A stretch of 64,000 bases of DNA. It comes from Dactylosporangium siamense. GTDB lineage: Bacteria; Actinomycetota; Actinomycetes; Mycobacteriales; Micromonosporaceae. The translations under genes and the position numbers were made by a program. The notes beneath the pieces were generated by a model. It saw only the letters and a list, made by a program, of their open reading frames with translations, had not been told where the DNA came from and ran no database searches. Location: the NCBI RefSeq assembly GCF_016862795.1, contig NZ_BONQ01000047.1, forward strand, positions 62,001 through 126,000. Direction: 5' to 3'. The first letter of the stretch is position 1, and each line of letters begins with the position of its first letter. Below are positions 42,019-52,589 of the stretch, piece after piece.

Positions 42019-45000
42019 TCGACCGCCAACTGCTGCTCGCCGACCTCAAGAAGCAGGTCAAACTCCTGGAGACCGACTTGCGCGACCAGGTGACGGCCGT
42101 GCCGACGGTCTTCGAGCGTCTCGACGCCGAGTACCAGCGGGCATTCAAACTGGGCCGGACCGCAGCGACCTGGGCGGCGTGGCGGGACGAACGGGTCACG
42201 CAGGCCGCCGCCGCGTGGGTGCTCGGCACGGTATTCGTCCGGTTCTGCGAGGACAACGGGCTGCTGGAGCAGGCGTACCTGGCCGGACCGACGGTCGAGC
42301 GGATGACCCACGCCGAAGAGGCCCAGGAGGACTTCTTCCGCCTCAAGCCCGCGGAGACCGACCGGGCCTGGATCCTGGAGGCGTTCGACGCGATCGGCTC
42401 GGCTCAGGCCGGCAAGCTGCTCTTCGACGAGCGCCACAACGCGGCTTACCAGATCCCGGTTTCGGCGGACGCAGCGAAGGCTCTGATCGGCTTCTGGCGT
42501 CAGCGAGGTGAAGACGGCGTGCTGATCCACGACTTCACCGACCCGGAGTGGGACACCCGCTTCCTCGGCGACCTCTACCAGGACCTGTCGGAGAGCGCGC
42601 GAAAGACGTATGCGCTGCTGCAGACACCCGAATTCGTCGAGGAGTTCATCCTCGACCTGACGCTCACGCCAGCAATCGAAGAGTTCGGCTACGACGTCGT
42701 CAAGGTGATCGACCCAACATGCGGGTCGGGGCACTTCCTGCTCGGGGCGTTCCACCGGTTACTGAGGGAGTGGGAGCGGGCCGGCAAGGAACCTTACGAG
42801 CAGGTGCGACTCACGCTGGACGCGATACATGGCGTAGACATGAACCCTTTCGCAGCGGCGATAGCCCGTTTTCGCCTCATCATTTCAGGTCTACAAAGCG
42901 CGGGCTTTGACTCATTCCAACAGGCAGCCCAGCACACCCTCCCGGTACACATTGCAATTGGCGACTCGCTCCTGAAGGACCACCAGGAAGATGGAACATC
43001 ACATTTTTTTGAAGAGGAGGATGCTGCAACATTTTTCCATTACGCGACAGAAGACCTTGAAGATCACCCCGGCATTCTCGAAGAAGGAAAGTACCACGTC
43101 GTCGTAGGAAATCCACCATACATTACGGCAAGCGACGAGAAGGCCAACCAGAATTACCGAAGGATGTACAGCGCCTGCCATCGCCAGTACGCCCTTACCG
43201 TCCCCTTCGCTCAACGATTCTTTGAACTCGCCATGAATCCGCGACCCGACGGACGAGGCGCCGGATTCGTCGGGCAAATCACGTCGAACTCATTCATGAA
43301 GCGCGAGTTCGGCAGAAAACTGATCCAAGAATTCTTTGCCCTTCGGACGGAATTAACGCACATCATCGATACGTCTGGTGCATACATCCCCGGCCACGGC
43401 ACACCGACGGTAATCTTGATCGGGCACCCGAGAGTCGGGTCCGCAAGGAGCGCCATCCGAACCATTCTCGGCATTCGAGGCGAGCCGACGGCACCTGCAG
43501 TACCTGCAGAAGGTCACGTCTGGCGAGCCATTATGGAACAGATCAATCTGCCTGACTCCCACAGCGAGTGGGTCAGCTCTATAGATGCAGAACGAAGGGT
43601 TTTCTCAGCTTTTCCATGGAGCCTTTCTGGCGGGGGAGCAGACCGCCTTCTCCAGACCCTAAACGGGCACGAACGGACACTCGCACAAGCATCGGAAGGT
43701 ATCGGTCGAACTACACATACCGGATTGGACGACGCATATTACCTTCCATCCGAGTCGGTAGCAACCTTAGGCTTCACAATCCCTTCGGTGCCCGTCGTGC
43801 TGGGTGAACACGTACGCGACTACACGATTACCACCGACACTACAACGATGTTTCCCTATTCAGCGAGCGGGTCAACCAGACCGATTGACATTAAAGAGCA
43901 GCGGTTTTATTGGCGTAACCGAATCTTGCTGCAAAACCGCATCGACTTCGGGCAAACACCAGAGCAGCGCGGCCTTCGCTGGTTTGACCACAGCATGTTT
44001 TTCGCCAAGCGCTTCACGGCCCCGGCAACAATTCCTTTCGCCTTCGTGGCGACGCATAACCACTTTGTGCTGGATCGTGGCGGGAAGGTCTTCAATCGTT
44101 CCGCGCCAGTGATCAAGTTGCCAGATGGGGCCAGCGAGGAGGAGCATCTCCGACTGCTTGGGGTGCTCAATAGTTCCACCGCGTGCTTCTGGCTCAAACA
44201 GGTCAGCCACGACAAGGGCGGACAGTCGGGGACTGGCGGGTTTACTACTGACGAGTGGGAACGATTCTTTGAATTCACCGGAACCAAGTTGCAGGAATTC
44301 CCACTTCCTTCCGAATACCCTACAGAACTTGCTACTCGCTTAGATGCTTACGCACAGCGGTTAGCCGCGTTAAGCCCTGCAACAATCGCCACTGACGAGG
44401 TGCCAACTCGCGAACGTTTGACCGAAGCGCGAGATGAGTGGCAATTGACCAGAGCGCACACGATCTCGCTGCAGGAAGAATTGGACTGGCAGGTCTACTC
44501 GCTCTATGGCCTGCTCGAAGACTTACGTGCACCGGCAGGCTCGGTGCCAGAACTGCAGCTGGGCGAGCGGGCGTTCGAGATCGTACTCGCGCGGCGTGTC
44601 GCCGCCGGCGAAGCGGAAACACTTTGGTTCACGCGGCATGGTTCAATGCCGATCACGGAGCTGCCCAGCCACTGGAGTGCGGAATATCGAACGGTTGTCG
44701 AGCGACGTATAGCGGTGATCGAATCAAATCGAAGCATCGGTTTGATCGAGCGACCGGAGTGCAAGCGTCGCTGGCACCTCGCGATAGGCAACAGATCGTG
44801 GACCTGGGCAGACCAAGAGGAAGCCGCGCTGCGAAATTGGCTGCTCGACCGGTGCGAGGCCAGTGAACTGTGGTTCCATTCGGTGGACGGAATGGAGCAG
44901 CCCCGTCCACTGACTGCGAGCCAGCTCGCCGATGAGCTTCGCCGCGACGCGGACGTGCTCGCCGTCGCCGAGCTATACGCGCCGGGCAAGGACTTCGCGA

Positions 45001-45614
45001 AGGTCGTCGCCGAGCTGATCACCGACGAGCACGTCCCTTACCTGGCCGCGCTTCGGTACAAGGACAGCGGTCTGGACAAGCATGCCGACTGGGAAGCGGT
45101 CTGGGAGCTGCAGCGTGCCGAGGACGCCGCCCCAGACGAGCGTGCGAAGAAGAAGATCCGGGACGCGATTCCGGTGCCGCCGAAGTACGGCTCGGGTGAC
45201 TTCCTGAAGAGCAGCTATTGGCGTAATCGGGGCAAGCTGGACGTACCGAAGGAGCGGTTCATCTCCTATCCCTTGGCGAGTCCGGACGGTGACCCCTCGT
45301 TGCTGCTCGGCTGGGCGGGCTGGGATCACCGCGAGCGGGCCCAGGCCCTCGCGACCCTGATCGTGGAGCGGGAGCAGGCCGAGGGGTGGTCCGCGGACAG
45401 GTTGACGCCGTTGTTGGCTGGTCTGCGTGAGGTGCTTCCGTGGGTGCGGCAGTGGCACGGCGACTTCGACCCGCTCTACGGCGGCTCCCCCGCTGAGCTC
45501 TACGAAGGGTTCCTGTCCGAGGTCACGGGCCGGCTGCACGTCACCGACCAGGCAATGACCGGCTGGCGTCCGCCGAAGGCCACCCGTGGCCGGCGGCCGG
45601 CGAGTGCCACGTGA
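42015..45614 (+). CDS. pglX: BREX type 2 adenine-specific DNA methyltransferase PglX
   Basis: The 1199-residue protein has the gamma-class N6-adenine methylase motifs: motif I DPTCGSGHFLLGAF at 233 and motif IV NPPY at 366-369, with the Pgl-type helical N-terminal domain before. The C-terminal half holds the target recognition part. In BREX type 2 this enzyme modifies host DNA so that phage and host can be told apart. The GTG start overlaps the pglW stop. The central part (about 42.85-44.45 kb) is clearly more AT-rich, with codons such as ATT, AAT and TTT, than the rest of the gene; this part covers the catalytic motif IV and the target recognition region. Confidence 0.93.
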   Translation: MIDRQLLLADLKKQVKLLETDLRDQVTAVPTVFERLDAEYQRAFKLGRTAATWAAWRDERVTQAAAAWVLGTVFVRFCEDNGLLEQAYLAGPTVERMTHAEEAQEDFFRLKPAETDRAWILEAFDAIGSAQAGKLLFDERHNAAYQIPVSADAAKALIGFWRQRGEDGVLIHDFTDPEWDTRFLGDLYQDLSESARKTYALLQTPEFVEEFILDLTLTPAIEEFGYDVVKVIDPTCGSGHFLLGAFHRLLREWERAGKEPYEQVRLTLDAIHGVDMNPFAAAIARFRLIISGLQSAGFDSFQQAAQHTLPVHIAIGDSLLKDHQEDGTSHFFEEEDAATFFHYATEDLEDHPGILEEGKYHVVVGNPPYITASDEKANQNYRRMYSACHRQYALTVPFAQRFFELAMNPRPDGRGAGFVGQITSNSFMKREFGRKLIQEFFALRTELTHIIDTSGAYIPGHGTPTVILIGHPRVGSARSAIRTILGIRGEPTAPAVPAEGHVWRAIMEQINLPDSHSEWVSSIDAERRVFSAFPWSLSGGGADRLLQTLNGHERTLAQASEGIGRTTHTGLDDAYYLPSESVATLGFTIPSVPVVLGEHVRDYTITTDTTTMFPYSASGSTRPIDIKEQRFYWRNRILLQNRIDFGQTPEQRGLRWFDHSMFFAKRFTAPATIPFAFVATHNHFVLDRGGKVFNRSAPVIKLPDGASEEEHLRLLGVLNSSTACFWLKQVSHDKGGQSGTGGFTTDEWERFFEFTGTKLQEFPLPSEYPTELATRLDAYAQRLAALSPATIATDEVPTRERLTEARDEWQLTRAHTISLQEELDWQVYSLYGLLEDLRAPAGSVPELQLGERAFEIVLARRVAAGEAETLWFTRHGSMPITELPSHWSAEYRTVVERRIAVIESNRSIGLIERPECKRRWHLAIGNRSWTWADQEEAALRNWLLDRCEASELWFHSVDGMEQPRPLTASQLADELRRDADVLAVAELYAPGKDFAKVVAELITDEHVPYLAALRYKDSGLDKHADWEAVWELQRAEDAAPDERAKKKIRDAIPVPPKYGSGDFLKSSYWRNRGKLDVPKERFISYPLASPDGDPSLLLGWAGWDHRERAQALATLIVEREQAEGWSADRLTPLLAGLREVLPWVRQWHGDFDPLYGGSPAELYEGFLSEVTGRLHVTDQAMTGWRPPKATRGRRPASAT

Positions 45615-46083
45615 GTGCCTTCGGGCAGGCTGCTGCCGTTGTAGCCTCGAATCGCGTACTGCGGAGGGAGAGGCAGGGACGGCGGTGTCGACGTCGGCGG
45701 CGGCCGCGTGCCGGATCTGACCGTTTGGGCGAAGGGCTGGCCGCCGCGTTCGGCGCGGTCGAGCTATGCGGGCACGGCCAGGTTGCTCCTCGTCGTCGAG
45801 GTCGTGTCCAGAGGTTCCGAGGTGGTCGACCGGATCATCAAGAAGGCGGAGTACGCCAAGGCCGGTATCCCGCACTACTGGTTCGTCGAGCGGGACGGCG
45901 GCACCACGGTGCACCGGCACGTGCTCAACCCGGAAACCGGCGAGTACGAGCCCGTCCCGGGTGGCGGTCGGCCGCTCGCCTGGCTGTTGACGACGGTTCC
46001 TGACGTGTTGTGATCTTCTCGATACGATGGCGCGTCGGCCGGGGTCGTGTATCGACGGTGACTGGCACGCTACGGTGACGCCC
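45615..46083. other. Gap in the BREX operon holding a gene remnant
   Basis: The genes on both sides are otherwise packed with overlaps, so this 470-base gap stands out. It contains only the Uma2-like remnant at 45708-46013. Confidence 0.5.
45708..46013 (+). pseudogene. Uma2 family nuclease-like protein, N-terminally truncated
   Basis: The 101 codons read PDLTVWAKGWPP, then LLLVVEVVSRGSEVVDRIIKKAEYAKAGIPHYWFVERDGG, which is the C-terminal half of the Uma2 (DUF820) PD-(D/E)XK family; the typical SPGSE is SRGSE here, and the PD and ExV pair are kept. Full members are about 180-200 residues, and the N-terminal third is missing; upstream sequence is out of frame. A GTG at 45708 could still start a short protein. 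It is probably a decayed insertion between pglX and pglY. Confidence 0.55.
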
Positions 46084-49000
46084 ATGGCACCGACGACCCC
46101 GCCGCTGCTCCGTGAGCTGATCAGTATTCCGGAGCGGTCCAGCCAGAGCGACTTCGTGCTCAAGCTCGTGGAGGGCGTGACCGATCCGCGGGAGACGCTG
46201 CGGGAGTACGTGATCACGGACCGTCTGGTCGAAAACTTCGACCAAGCGCTCAACCTGATCGCCGGAGCGCTCAGCGGCGGGTCGAAGGCGGCGTACCTGC
46301 ACGGCTCGTTCGGTGCCGGTAAGTCGCACTTCATGGCGGTGCTGCACGCATTGCTGCGGGGTGAGCAGGTCGCGCGGGAGCGGGACGAGTTCGCGCGGCT
46401 GCTCGGCAAGCACGACGAGTGGCTGTCGGGGAAGAACTTCCTGCTCGTGCCGTTCCATCTGATCGGCGCCAAGTCGCTGGAGCAGAAGGTCCTCGGCGGC
46501 TACGTCGAGCACATCCGGCGGCTGCACCCGGACGCGCCGATTCCGGCGGTGCATCGGACCGACGCGCTGCTGGACAGTGCGCGGTACCAGCGCAAGACGA
46601 TGGGTGATGCGGCGTTCATCGGCGGGCTGCCGGGCAGCGACGACGAGTGGGGCGACGAGGAGTCCTGGACGCCGCAGCGGCTCGACGCGGCATTCGCCGC
46701 ACCGGCCGACGACGAGGACCGCCAGAAGCTGGTCAACGACCTACTGCTGACCTGGAACCAGGGATTCTTCACCAACGCGCAGGAGGACGCGGAGGGGTTC
46801 GTCTCCCTCGACCGCGGCCTCACCGAGATCAGCCGGCACGCCAAGAGCCTGGGGTACGACGGTCTCGTACTGTTCCTGGACGAGCTGATCCTGTGGCTGG
46901 CCAACTCGATCGCGGACGAGAAGTTCGTAGCGCGGGAGATCCAGAAGATCACGAACTTCGTCGAAGGTGGCGACACCCGGCGGCCGATCCCGATCGTCAG
47001 TTTCATTGCCCGGCAGCGTGACCTGCGGGAGCTGGTCGGCACGGACGTGACCGGCGCGACCGAGCTTGGGTTCATGGACACGCTGAACCTGGCCAGCGGC
47101 CGGTTCGAGGTGATCACGCTCGAGGACCGCAACCTGCCGGACATCGCCCGGCAGCGTCTGCTCAAGCCGGTGTCGGTCGAGGCCGGTCAGCAGATCGCCG
47201 ACGCGTTCGAGCGCACCACGAAGGAAGTGCGCCGCGACGTCTTCGACACGCTCATGGGCGCTGACGGCGCGGACATCGCCTCGTTCCGCGCCACGTATCC
47301 GTTCAGTCCGGCGTTCATCAGCACACTGGTGCAGGTGTCCAGCGCGCTGCAGCGGTCCCGGACGGCGTTGAAGCTCATGCGGGACCTTCTCGTCGAGCGT
47401 CGTGACGACCTGCGGCTGGGGCAGTTGGTGCCGCTCGGTGAACTGTACGAGGTGATCAGCCGGGGTGGCGACCAGCCGTTCACGGAGAAGTTGAAGATCG
47501 AGTTCGAGACGGCGCAGCGGCTGTACCAGGGGCGGCTCCGCCCGTACCTGCTGAGTGTTTACGGCATCGGTGAGGACGACGTGGAGCGGGTCCGCCGCGG
47601 CGCGGACGTGCCGGCGGACCTCGCCGGCCGGGTCCGGGTGTTCACCGGCGACGACCGGATCATCAAGACGCTGCTGCTGTCGGCATTGGCGCCGACCGTA
47701 CCGGCGCTGCGGAACCTGACCGCGCGGCGGCTGTCGGCGCTGAACCACGGCAGTATCACCAGCCCGATTCCGGGTGGTGAGGTCGGCCAGGTCATGCGCA
47801 AGATCGACGACTGGGCGGGCCAGTTCGGGGAGATCAAGAAACTGGGCATCGAAGACCCGGTCGTGTCGCTGGAACTCGTCGGCGTCGACGTGGACAGCGT
47901 GCTGCAGTCCGCGCACCACTTCGACAAACCGGCCAACCGGCGTTCGATGGTGAAGCGGCTGCTCTGGGAGGAGCTCGGCATCACCGAGTCCGGTCAGTAC
48001 GTCGACACGGCGGACCTGACTTGGCGCGGCAGCCGCCGCCAGCTTGAAGTGATCTTCGGTAACGTGCGCGACGAGAACAACATCCGCGACGATGCCTTCC
48101 ATCCGCTGGACCCCAACGCGTGGCGGTTGGTAGTGGACTACCCGTTCGATGAGGGCAACCACAGCCCGGCCGACGACCGCGACCGCGTGCACCGCCTCGG
48201 TGAACGCATCGCACCGCGCACCGTGTGCTGGATCCCGGCCGCGTTCACCACCGACCGTCTCAACGACCTGGGCCGGCTAGTCATCATCGACGCCGTGCTC
48301 AGCGGCCAGCGGTTCGACAGCCACGCCCAGCATCTGAGCAAGGACGACCGGCGGCGGGCGTTCGACACCCTGCGCAGCCAGCGGGACGCTCTGATGAACC
48401 GGATGCGGACGCTGCTGCGGCAGGCGTACGGGTTGGCGGCGAAGCAGTCAGGTGACGTCGTCACCTCGTACCAGGATCATGTCCTGGCATTGGCCGCCGG
48501 GCTGACGCCGACGTTGCCGGTCGGTGCGGCGTTCAAGCAGGCCCTGCATGCGCTGGCCGACCAGATGCTGGCCAACCAGTTCCCGGCGCATCCGGACTTC
48601 GACCCGGACCGCAACGGCACCGTCGTCAAGCCAGCCGACCTGAAGCTGGTGCTCGAGGTCGTGCGTCAGGCGATCGACACTCCCGACGGTCGGGTCGAGG
48701 TGGAGCGCAAGGATCGCCTCACCGTCCGGCGGATCGCCAACCCGCTGCGGCTGGGCGAAATGTACGAGTCGGCGTTCGTGCTGGGACGGCACTGGGTGCA
48801 GCACTTCCACCAGAAGGCGGCGCAGGAAGGCATCAGCGACGACCTGAAGGTGAAGGACCTGCTGCGCTGGCTGGACGAGCCGCAGCCCTACGGCCTGGAC
48901 CGTCACGTCGCCGGTCTGGTCCTGATGTGTTTCGCGGAGCAGACCGACCGGGCGTGGCTGCAGCAGGGCGGGGTGCTCAACCCGCCGCCGGACCTAACGA

Positions 49001-49779
49001 CCATCCGCGAGCACTACACGCTGCGGGAACAGGCGCTGCCGTCGGAGGAGCACTGGCAGACGGCGGTCCGCCGGTCGATGGACCTGTTCGGGGTGACGAC
49101 GCCCGGGCCGCGGCGCGGCCGGCTGGTGGCGCTGCTCGTACGTGACATCTCGACTGAGGCTGCCCGGCACCGCGACAACGCCCATCGGCTGCTGCGCCAG
49201 CTGCAGAACCATGCCGAGCAGCTCGACCTCTCCCCCGACAGCGGACGGCTGCACACCGCTCAGGCCGCCGCCGATCTGCTCGACGGGCTGCACTCCCGGG
49301 CAAGCACCGTCGACGTCATCGAGCACCTGGCGACAGCGGATCTCGGTGGACCGGCGGACCGGTGCGGTACGAGCATCAAGTCCGCCACCACGAACGCCCA
49401 GGCCCTCGACCAGATGGACTGGAACTCACTGAACCTCGTCGTGCAGCTCCCGGCGCCGTTCGACCGCGAGGGCGCCGACATCCTGGAAGAACTACGAACG
49501 GTCGCGCGTGTGGACGAGCTGACCGCGAAGGTGAAGCTGGCACAGGCGCTCACGTCCGCCAGGTCCAAGGCGTCGACCTTGCTGAACCGGGCCATCATCA
49601 AGCCGAAGGGTGATCGGGTGGTTGTCGTCGATCCGCCGGTCGTGGTCGACCTGCCGGACGTCACCACCCATCCGGATGTCACGGCAGCCAACCTGGCGGA
49701 GGTCGTCGAAGCACTGCGCGCGGCGGTTACCGCGAAGCCGGGCAAGCGATTCACTGTTTCGTGGCGGGAAGTCGGATGA
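46084..49779 (+). CDS. pglY: BREX type 2 ATPase PglY (BrxC-like, DUF6079)
   Basis: The 1231-residue protein has a P-loop GSFGAGKSHFM (residues 74-84) and a Walker B-like LVLFLDELILWLA (about residue 260), followed by a long helical C-terminal region. This is the BrxC/PglY type of large AAA-like ATPase found in all BREX systems. The ATG at 46084 was chosen; an in-frame GTG nine bases upstream is possible. Its stop overlaps the pglZ start (ATGA). It acts with PglX and PglZ in phage exclusion. Confidence 0.92.
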   Translation: MAPTTPPLLRELISIPERSSQSDFVLKLVEGVTDPRETLREYVITDRLVENFDQALNLIAGALSGGSKAAYLHGSFGAGKSHFMAVLHALLRGEQVARERDEFARLLGKHDEWLSGKNFLLVPFHLIGAKSLEQKVLGGYVEHIRRLHPDAPIPAVHRTDALLDSARYQRKTMGDAAFIGGLPGSDDEWGDEESWTPQRLDAAFAAPADDEDRQKLVNDLLLTWNQGFFTNAQEDAEGFVSLDRGLTEISRHAKSLGYDGLVLFLDELILWLANSIADEKFVAREIQKITNFVEGGDTRRPIPIVSFIARQRDLRELVGTDVTGATELGFMDTLNLASGRFEVITLEDRNLPDIARQRLLKPVSVEAGQQIADAFERTTKEVRRDVFDTLMGADGADIASFRATYPFSPAFISTLVQVSSALQRSRTALKLMRDLLVERRDDLRLGQLVPLGELYEVISRGGDQPFTEKLKIEFETAQRLYQGRLRPYLLSVYGIGEDDVERVRRGADVPADLAGRVRVFTGDDRIIKTLLLSALAPTVPALRNLTARRLSALNHGSITSPIPGGEVGQVMRKIDDWAGQFGEIKKLGIEDPVVSLELVGVDVDSVLQSAHHFDKPANRRSMVKRLLWEELGITESGQYVDTADLTWRGSRRQLEVIFGNVRDENNIRDDAFHPLDPNAWRLVVDYPFDEGNHSPADDRDRVHRLGERIAPRTVCWIPAAFTTDRLNDLGRLVIIDAVLSGQRFDSHAQHLSKDDRRRAFDTLRSQRDALMNRMRTLLRQAYGLAAKQSGDVVTSYQDHVLALAAGLTPTLPVGAAFKQALHALADQMLANQFPAHPDFDPDRNGTVVKPADLKLVLEVVRQAIDTPDGRVEVERKDRLTVRRIANPLRLGEMYESAFVLGRHWVQHFHQKAAQEGISDDLKVKDLLRWLDEPQPYGLDRHVAGLVLMCFAEQTDRAWLQQGGVLNPPPDLTTIREHYTLREQALPSEEHWQTAVRRSMDLFGVTTPGPRRGRLVALLVRDISTEAARHRDNAHRLLRQLQNHAEQLDLSPDSGRLHTAQAAADLLDGLHSRASTVDVIEHLATADLGGPADRCGTSIKSATTNAQALDQMDWNSLNLVVQLPAPFDREGADILEELRTVARVDELTAKVKLAQALTSARSKASTLLNRAIIKPKGDRVVVVDPPVVVDLPDVTTHPDVTAANLAEVVEALRAAVTAKPGKRFTVSWREVG

Positions 49780-52589
49780 CCGCTCCCGACGCCACGCGAT
49801 CCCGGGTCATACGCATCACGCCGGCGGCACTGACCCGCAAGATAGAGCAACAACTCGCCCGCCACCGGCGGGCTGCGGACGGGCCCGCCCCGGTGATCCT
49901 GCTGCGCGCGGAACCGCAATGGGCCGCTACTGAGCCGACCTTGACGCTCACGGACGGAACCCCGATCCGGGTCACCACGGCGGTCTCCACGCTCGCGGTG
50001 TGGGACCACCTCGTCGGACACCGCACCGGTGCCGCACCCGAGCCGCTGGTGGTCCTGACCGACCTGACCGACACCGAACTCGGCCCCGGCGTGCTCAGCG
50101 ACGTGTTCCGGAACAAGGTCATCACCATCGAACCCTGGTCGTTGATCGCGGACTGTTTCGGCGCCCAACGGGTCGATCCGCGGCTGGCGCAGCAGCGGTG
50201 GGCCGGCACGGCACTGATCGACGCGATGCCGAGCACCGGATGGCCGAAACTATCCGGCACCGTGCTCACCCGCGACGTGGCGCTCAGCTGCCTCGCCGCG
50301 GCACGGCTCGGCCTCAACGCCACCAACGGTGACGCCGAGAACCTCGACGGTGCCGCGCTGCTGAGGTGGACCCTGCGGCCCGAGGCCACCGCCGCGCTGA
50401 CCGACCTGCCAGCCGACGAACGCGCCGGCCTGCAGGACTGGCTGGTGGAACGGACCGGCAATTCGGCACGTCCCGTCTTCGCCCTGATCAAGGCCGGACG
50501 GGTCGGGGACAGCCTCCCGCTCGGGCTGGTGTGCGCGGTCCTCTGGTCCGACGACAGCGCTGACGCTGCCCGCGCCAAGGGCCGGGTCGACCAGTACCTC
50601 AACGACGCCGCACTCGGCGACCAGGAACTTGTCGCGCTCGGCCGGACGGCCGAACAGGTCGTCGCCGAAATGCTGGTGGAGTCCGGACGCGACGGTGTGC
50701 ACGGTGCTGCCGTCGCGCTGCACCTGCGGCAGGTGCTCGACCAGGCAGAAAAGCTCGTCATCCAGCTCGGCGCACAGGCCGCCGCCGCATCCAGTCCGAT
50801 TCTGCGGTCGGGCTTCGACCACCTGGTCGGGACCGTTGCCCGCGCCCTGCACGGCACGCTCGCCAAACCCGGACCGCTGTCGTTGCCGGCGCTCGAGACC
50901 GCGGTCGACGCGCTCGGCAAGCACCATCTGGCATCCGCGCAGCCGCAGCGGGTCGAACGGGCCCGGATGGCGCTGCGCCTGACCCGTTGGCTGGCGCTGG
51001 GAGATCCGACGCCGCCGCAGGGCGTCGGGGAGGCGATCGACCAGCAGGTCGCCCAGTGGGGCTGGGTGGACTGGGCGCTCACCCACGTCTGGGCGGGCGA
51101 GGAGGCGCACCCGGTGCTGCAGGCGGCGTACCGGGACCTCTACCAGCAGGTGGCGGCCCGCAGGCGCGCACTCGATGAGGCGTTCGCCGGCCGGTTGGCG
51201 ACGTGGACCGCCGCGGGCGGACCGCTGTCCGGGCCGACCCTGGTCGTGGAGAAGGTCCTCGAACGGGTGGTCGCGCCGCTGATCCGCGATGCCGGACCAC
51301 CGGTGCTGCTCGTCATCCTCGACGGCATGAGCACCGCCGTCGCCGCCGAACTGGCCCAGGACCTCACCGACCACGGCCTCGTCGAGTTCGACCCGCTGTC
51401 CGGTGCCGACAAGGCGGCCGCTCAGCCCCGGCGGCGCGGCGTCGTAGCCGCGTTGCCCACGCTCACCACCGTCTCCCGGGCGTCGCTGCTCAGCGGCAAA
51501 TTACTCAGCGGCGGCCAGGACGACGAGCGCACCGCCTTCGAGTCGCATCCGCTGTGGGCCGGCCGCCCGGCACGGCTCTTCCACAAGGGATCGCTGCACG
51601 GCGGGGCCGGTGAAGTCCTGGGTGCGGAACTGGTGCAGGCGCTCGGCGACGCGCAGACGGTCGTCGCCGTCGTCATCAACACCGTCGACGACGCGCTCGA
51701 CCGGGGCCGCGAATCCGCCGACGCGTCATGGCGGCTCAACAACCTCGGACCGCTGCGGGTGCTGCTCGACCATGCCCGAAGCGCGGGCCGCGCGGTGATC
51801 CTGACCAGCGACCACGGTCACGTACTGCACCGCGACGGCACACACCGCTCCGTCGACGCGGCCGAATCCGGGCGCCATCGACGTCCCGGCTCGACACCGG
51901 TCGGCGCTGGTGAGGTGCTGCTGTCCGGCCCCCGGGTCGTCGCCGATGAGCACCGCATCGTCGCGCTCTGGGATCCGGATCTGCGGTACGGGCCGAAGAA
52001 CGCTGGCTACCACGGTGGTGCGGCCCTCGCGGAGGTCGCCATTCCACTGCTGGCGTTCCTGTCCCGCGGCGCCGAGGTCCCGGCCGGCTGGGGGGCGTTG
52101 TCCGACCAACGCCCGGCCTGGTGGGAACCGGTCACGCCGGCCACACCGGCAGCGCCTGTCGCGACGATCGCGCCGGCCGTTCCCCCGCGGAAAGGTACCC
52201 GTCGTCCGGTACCGCAAGGGCAGGAAGCACTCGACATCGTGCTCGACACGCCAGTCGCGGATGCGCCCGCGCCCGGACTGCTCGACGCGTTGTTCGCCAG
52301 CGAGATGTTCGAGGCGCAGCAGGCGTCCACCGCGCGACGGATGCCGAAACCGAAGATCAGAGCTGCCCTCGACGCGCTCCTCGCGGCCAACAACACGCTG
52401 CCGTTGCCGGTCTTCGCGCAGCGCGCCGGTGAGGTGCCGGCACGGGCCAGCGGGTTCGCTACCACCCTGGCCCGCATCCTCAACGTCGACAACTTCGAGG
52501 TGCTGCAACTGATCGACGGCGGGCAGACCGTCCGGCTCAACGTCGCGCTGCTGCGCGCCCAGTTCGGCCTCCCGGACGACGTGCGATGA
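49776..52589 (+). CDS. pglZ: BREX type 2 alkaline-phosphatase-like protein PglZ
   Basis: The 937-residue protein has a helical N-terminal half and a PglZ phosphatase domain in the second half: VILDGMS (Asp516), ALPTLTTVSRASLLSGKL with the Thr/Ser typical of the nucleophile region, ILTSDHGHV (Asp679, His680, His682) and YHGGAALAEVAIPLLAF. These are the metal-binding motifs of the alkaline phosphatase superfamily. PglZ is the signature protein of BREX. A C-terminal winged-helix-like part follows a proline-rich linker. It overlaps both neighbours by 4 bases. Confidence 0.93.
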   Translation: MTAPDATRSRVIRITPAALTRKIEQQLARHRRAADGPAPVILLRAEPQWAATEPTLTLTDGTPIRVTTAVSTLAVWDHLVGHRTGAAPEPLVVLTDLTDTELGPGVLSDVFRNKVITIEPWSLIADCFGAQRVDPRLAQQRWAGTALIDAMPSTGWPKLSGTVLTRDVALSCLAAARLGLNATNGDAENLDGAALLRWTLRPEATAALTDLPADERAGLQDWLVERTGNSARPVFALIKAGRVGDSLPLGLVCAVLWSDDSADAARAKGRVDQYLNDAALGDQELVALGRTAEQVVAEMLVESGRDGVHGAAVALHLRQVLDQAEKLVIQLGAQAAAASSPILRSGFDHLVGTVARALHGTLAKPGPLSLPALETAVDALGKHHLASAQPQRVERARMALRLTRWLALGDPTPPQGVGEAIDQQVAQWGWVDWALTHVWAGEEAHPVLQAAYRDLYQQVAARRRALDEAFAGRLATWTAAGGPLSGPTLVVEKVLERVVAPLIRDAGPPVLLVILDGMSTAVAAELAQDLTDHGLVEFDPLSGADKAAAQPRRRGVVAALPTLTTVSRASLLSGKLLSGGQDDERTAFESHPLWAGRPARLFHKGSLHGGAGEVLGAELVQALGDAQTVVAVVINTVDDALDRGRESADASWRLNNLGPLRVLLDHARSAGRAVILTSDHGHVLHRDGTHRSVDAAESGRHRRPGSTPVGAGEVLLSGPRVVADEHRIVALWDPDLRYGPKNAGYHGGAALAEVAIPLLAFLSRGAEVPAGWGALSDQRPAWWEPVTPATPAAPVATIAPAVPPRKGTRRPVPQGQEALDIVLDTPVADAPAPGLLDALFASEMFEAQQASTARRMPKPKIRAALDALLAANNTLPLPVFAQRAGEVPARASGFATTLARILNVDNFEVLQLIDGGQTVRLNVALLRAQFGLPDDVR

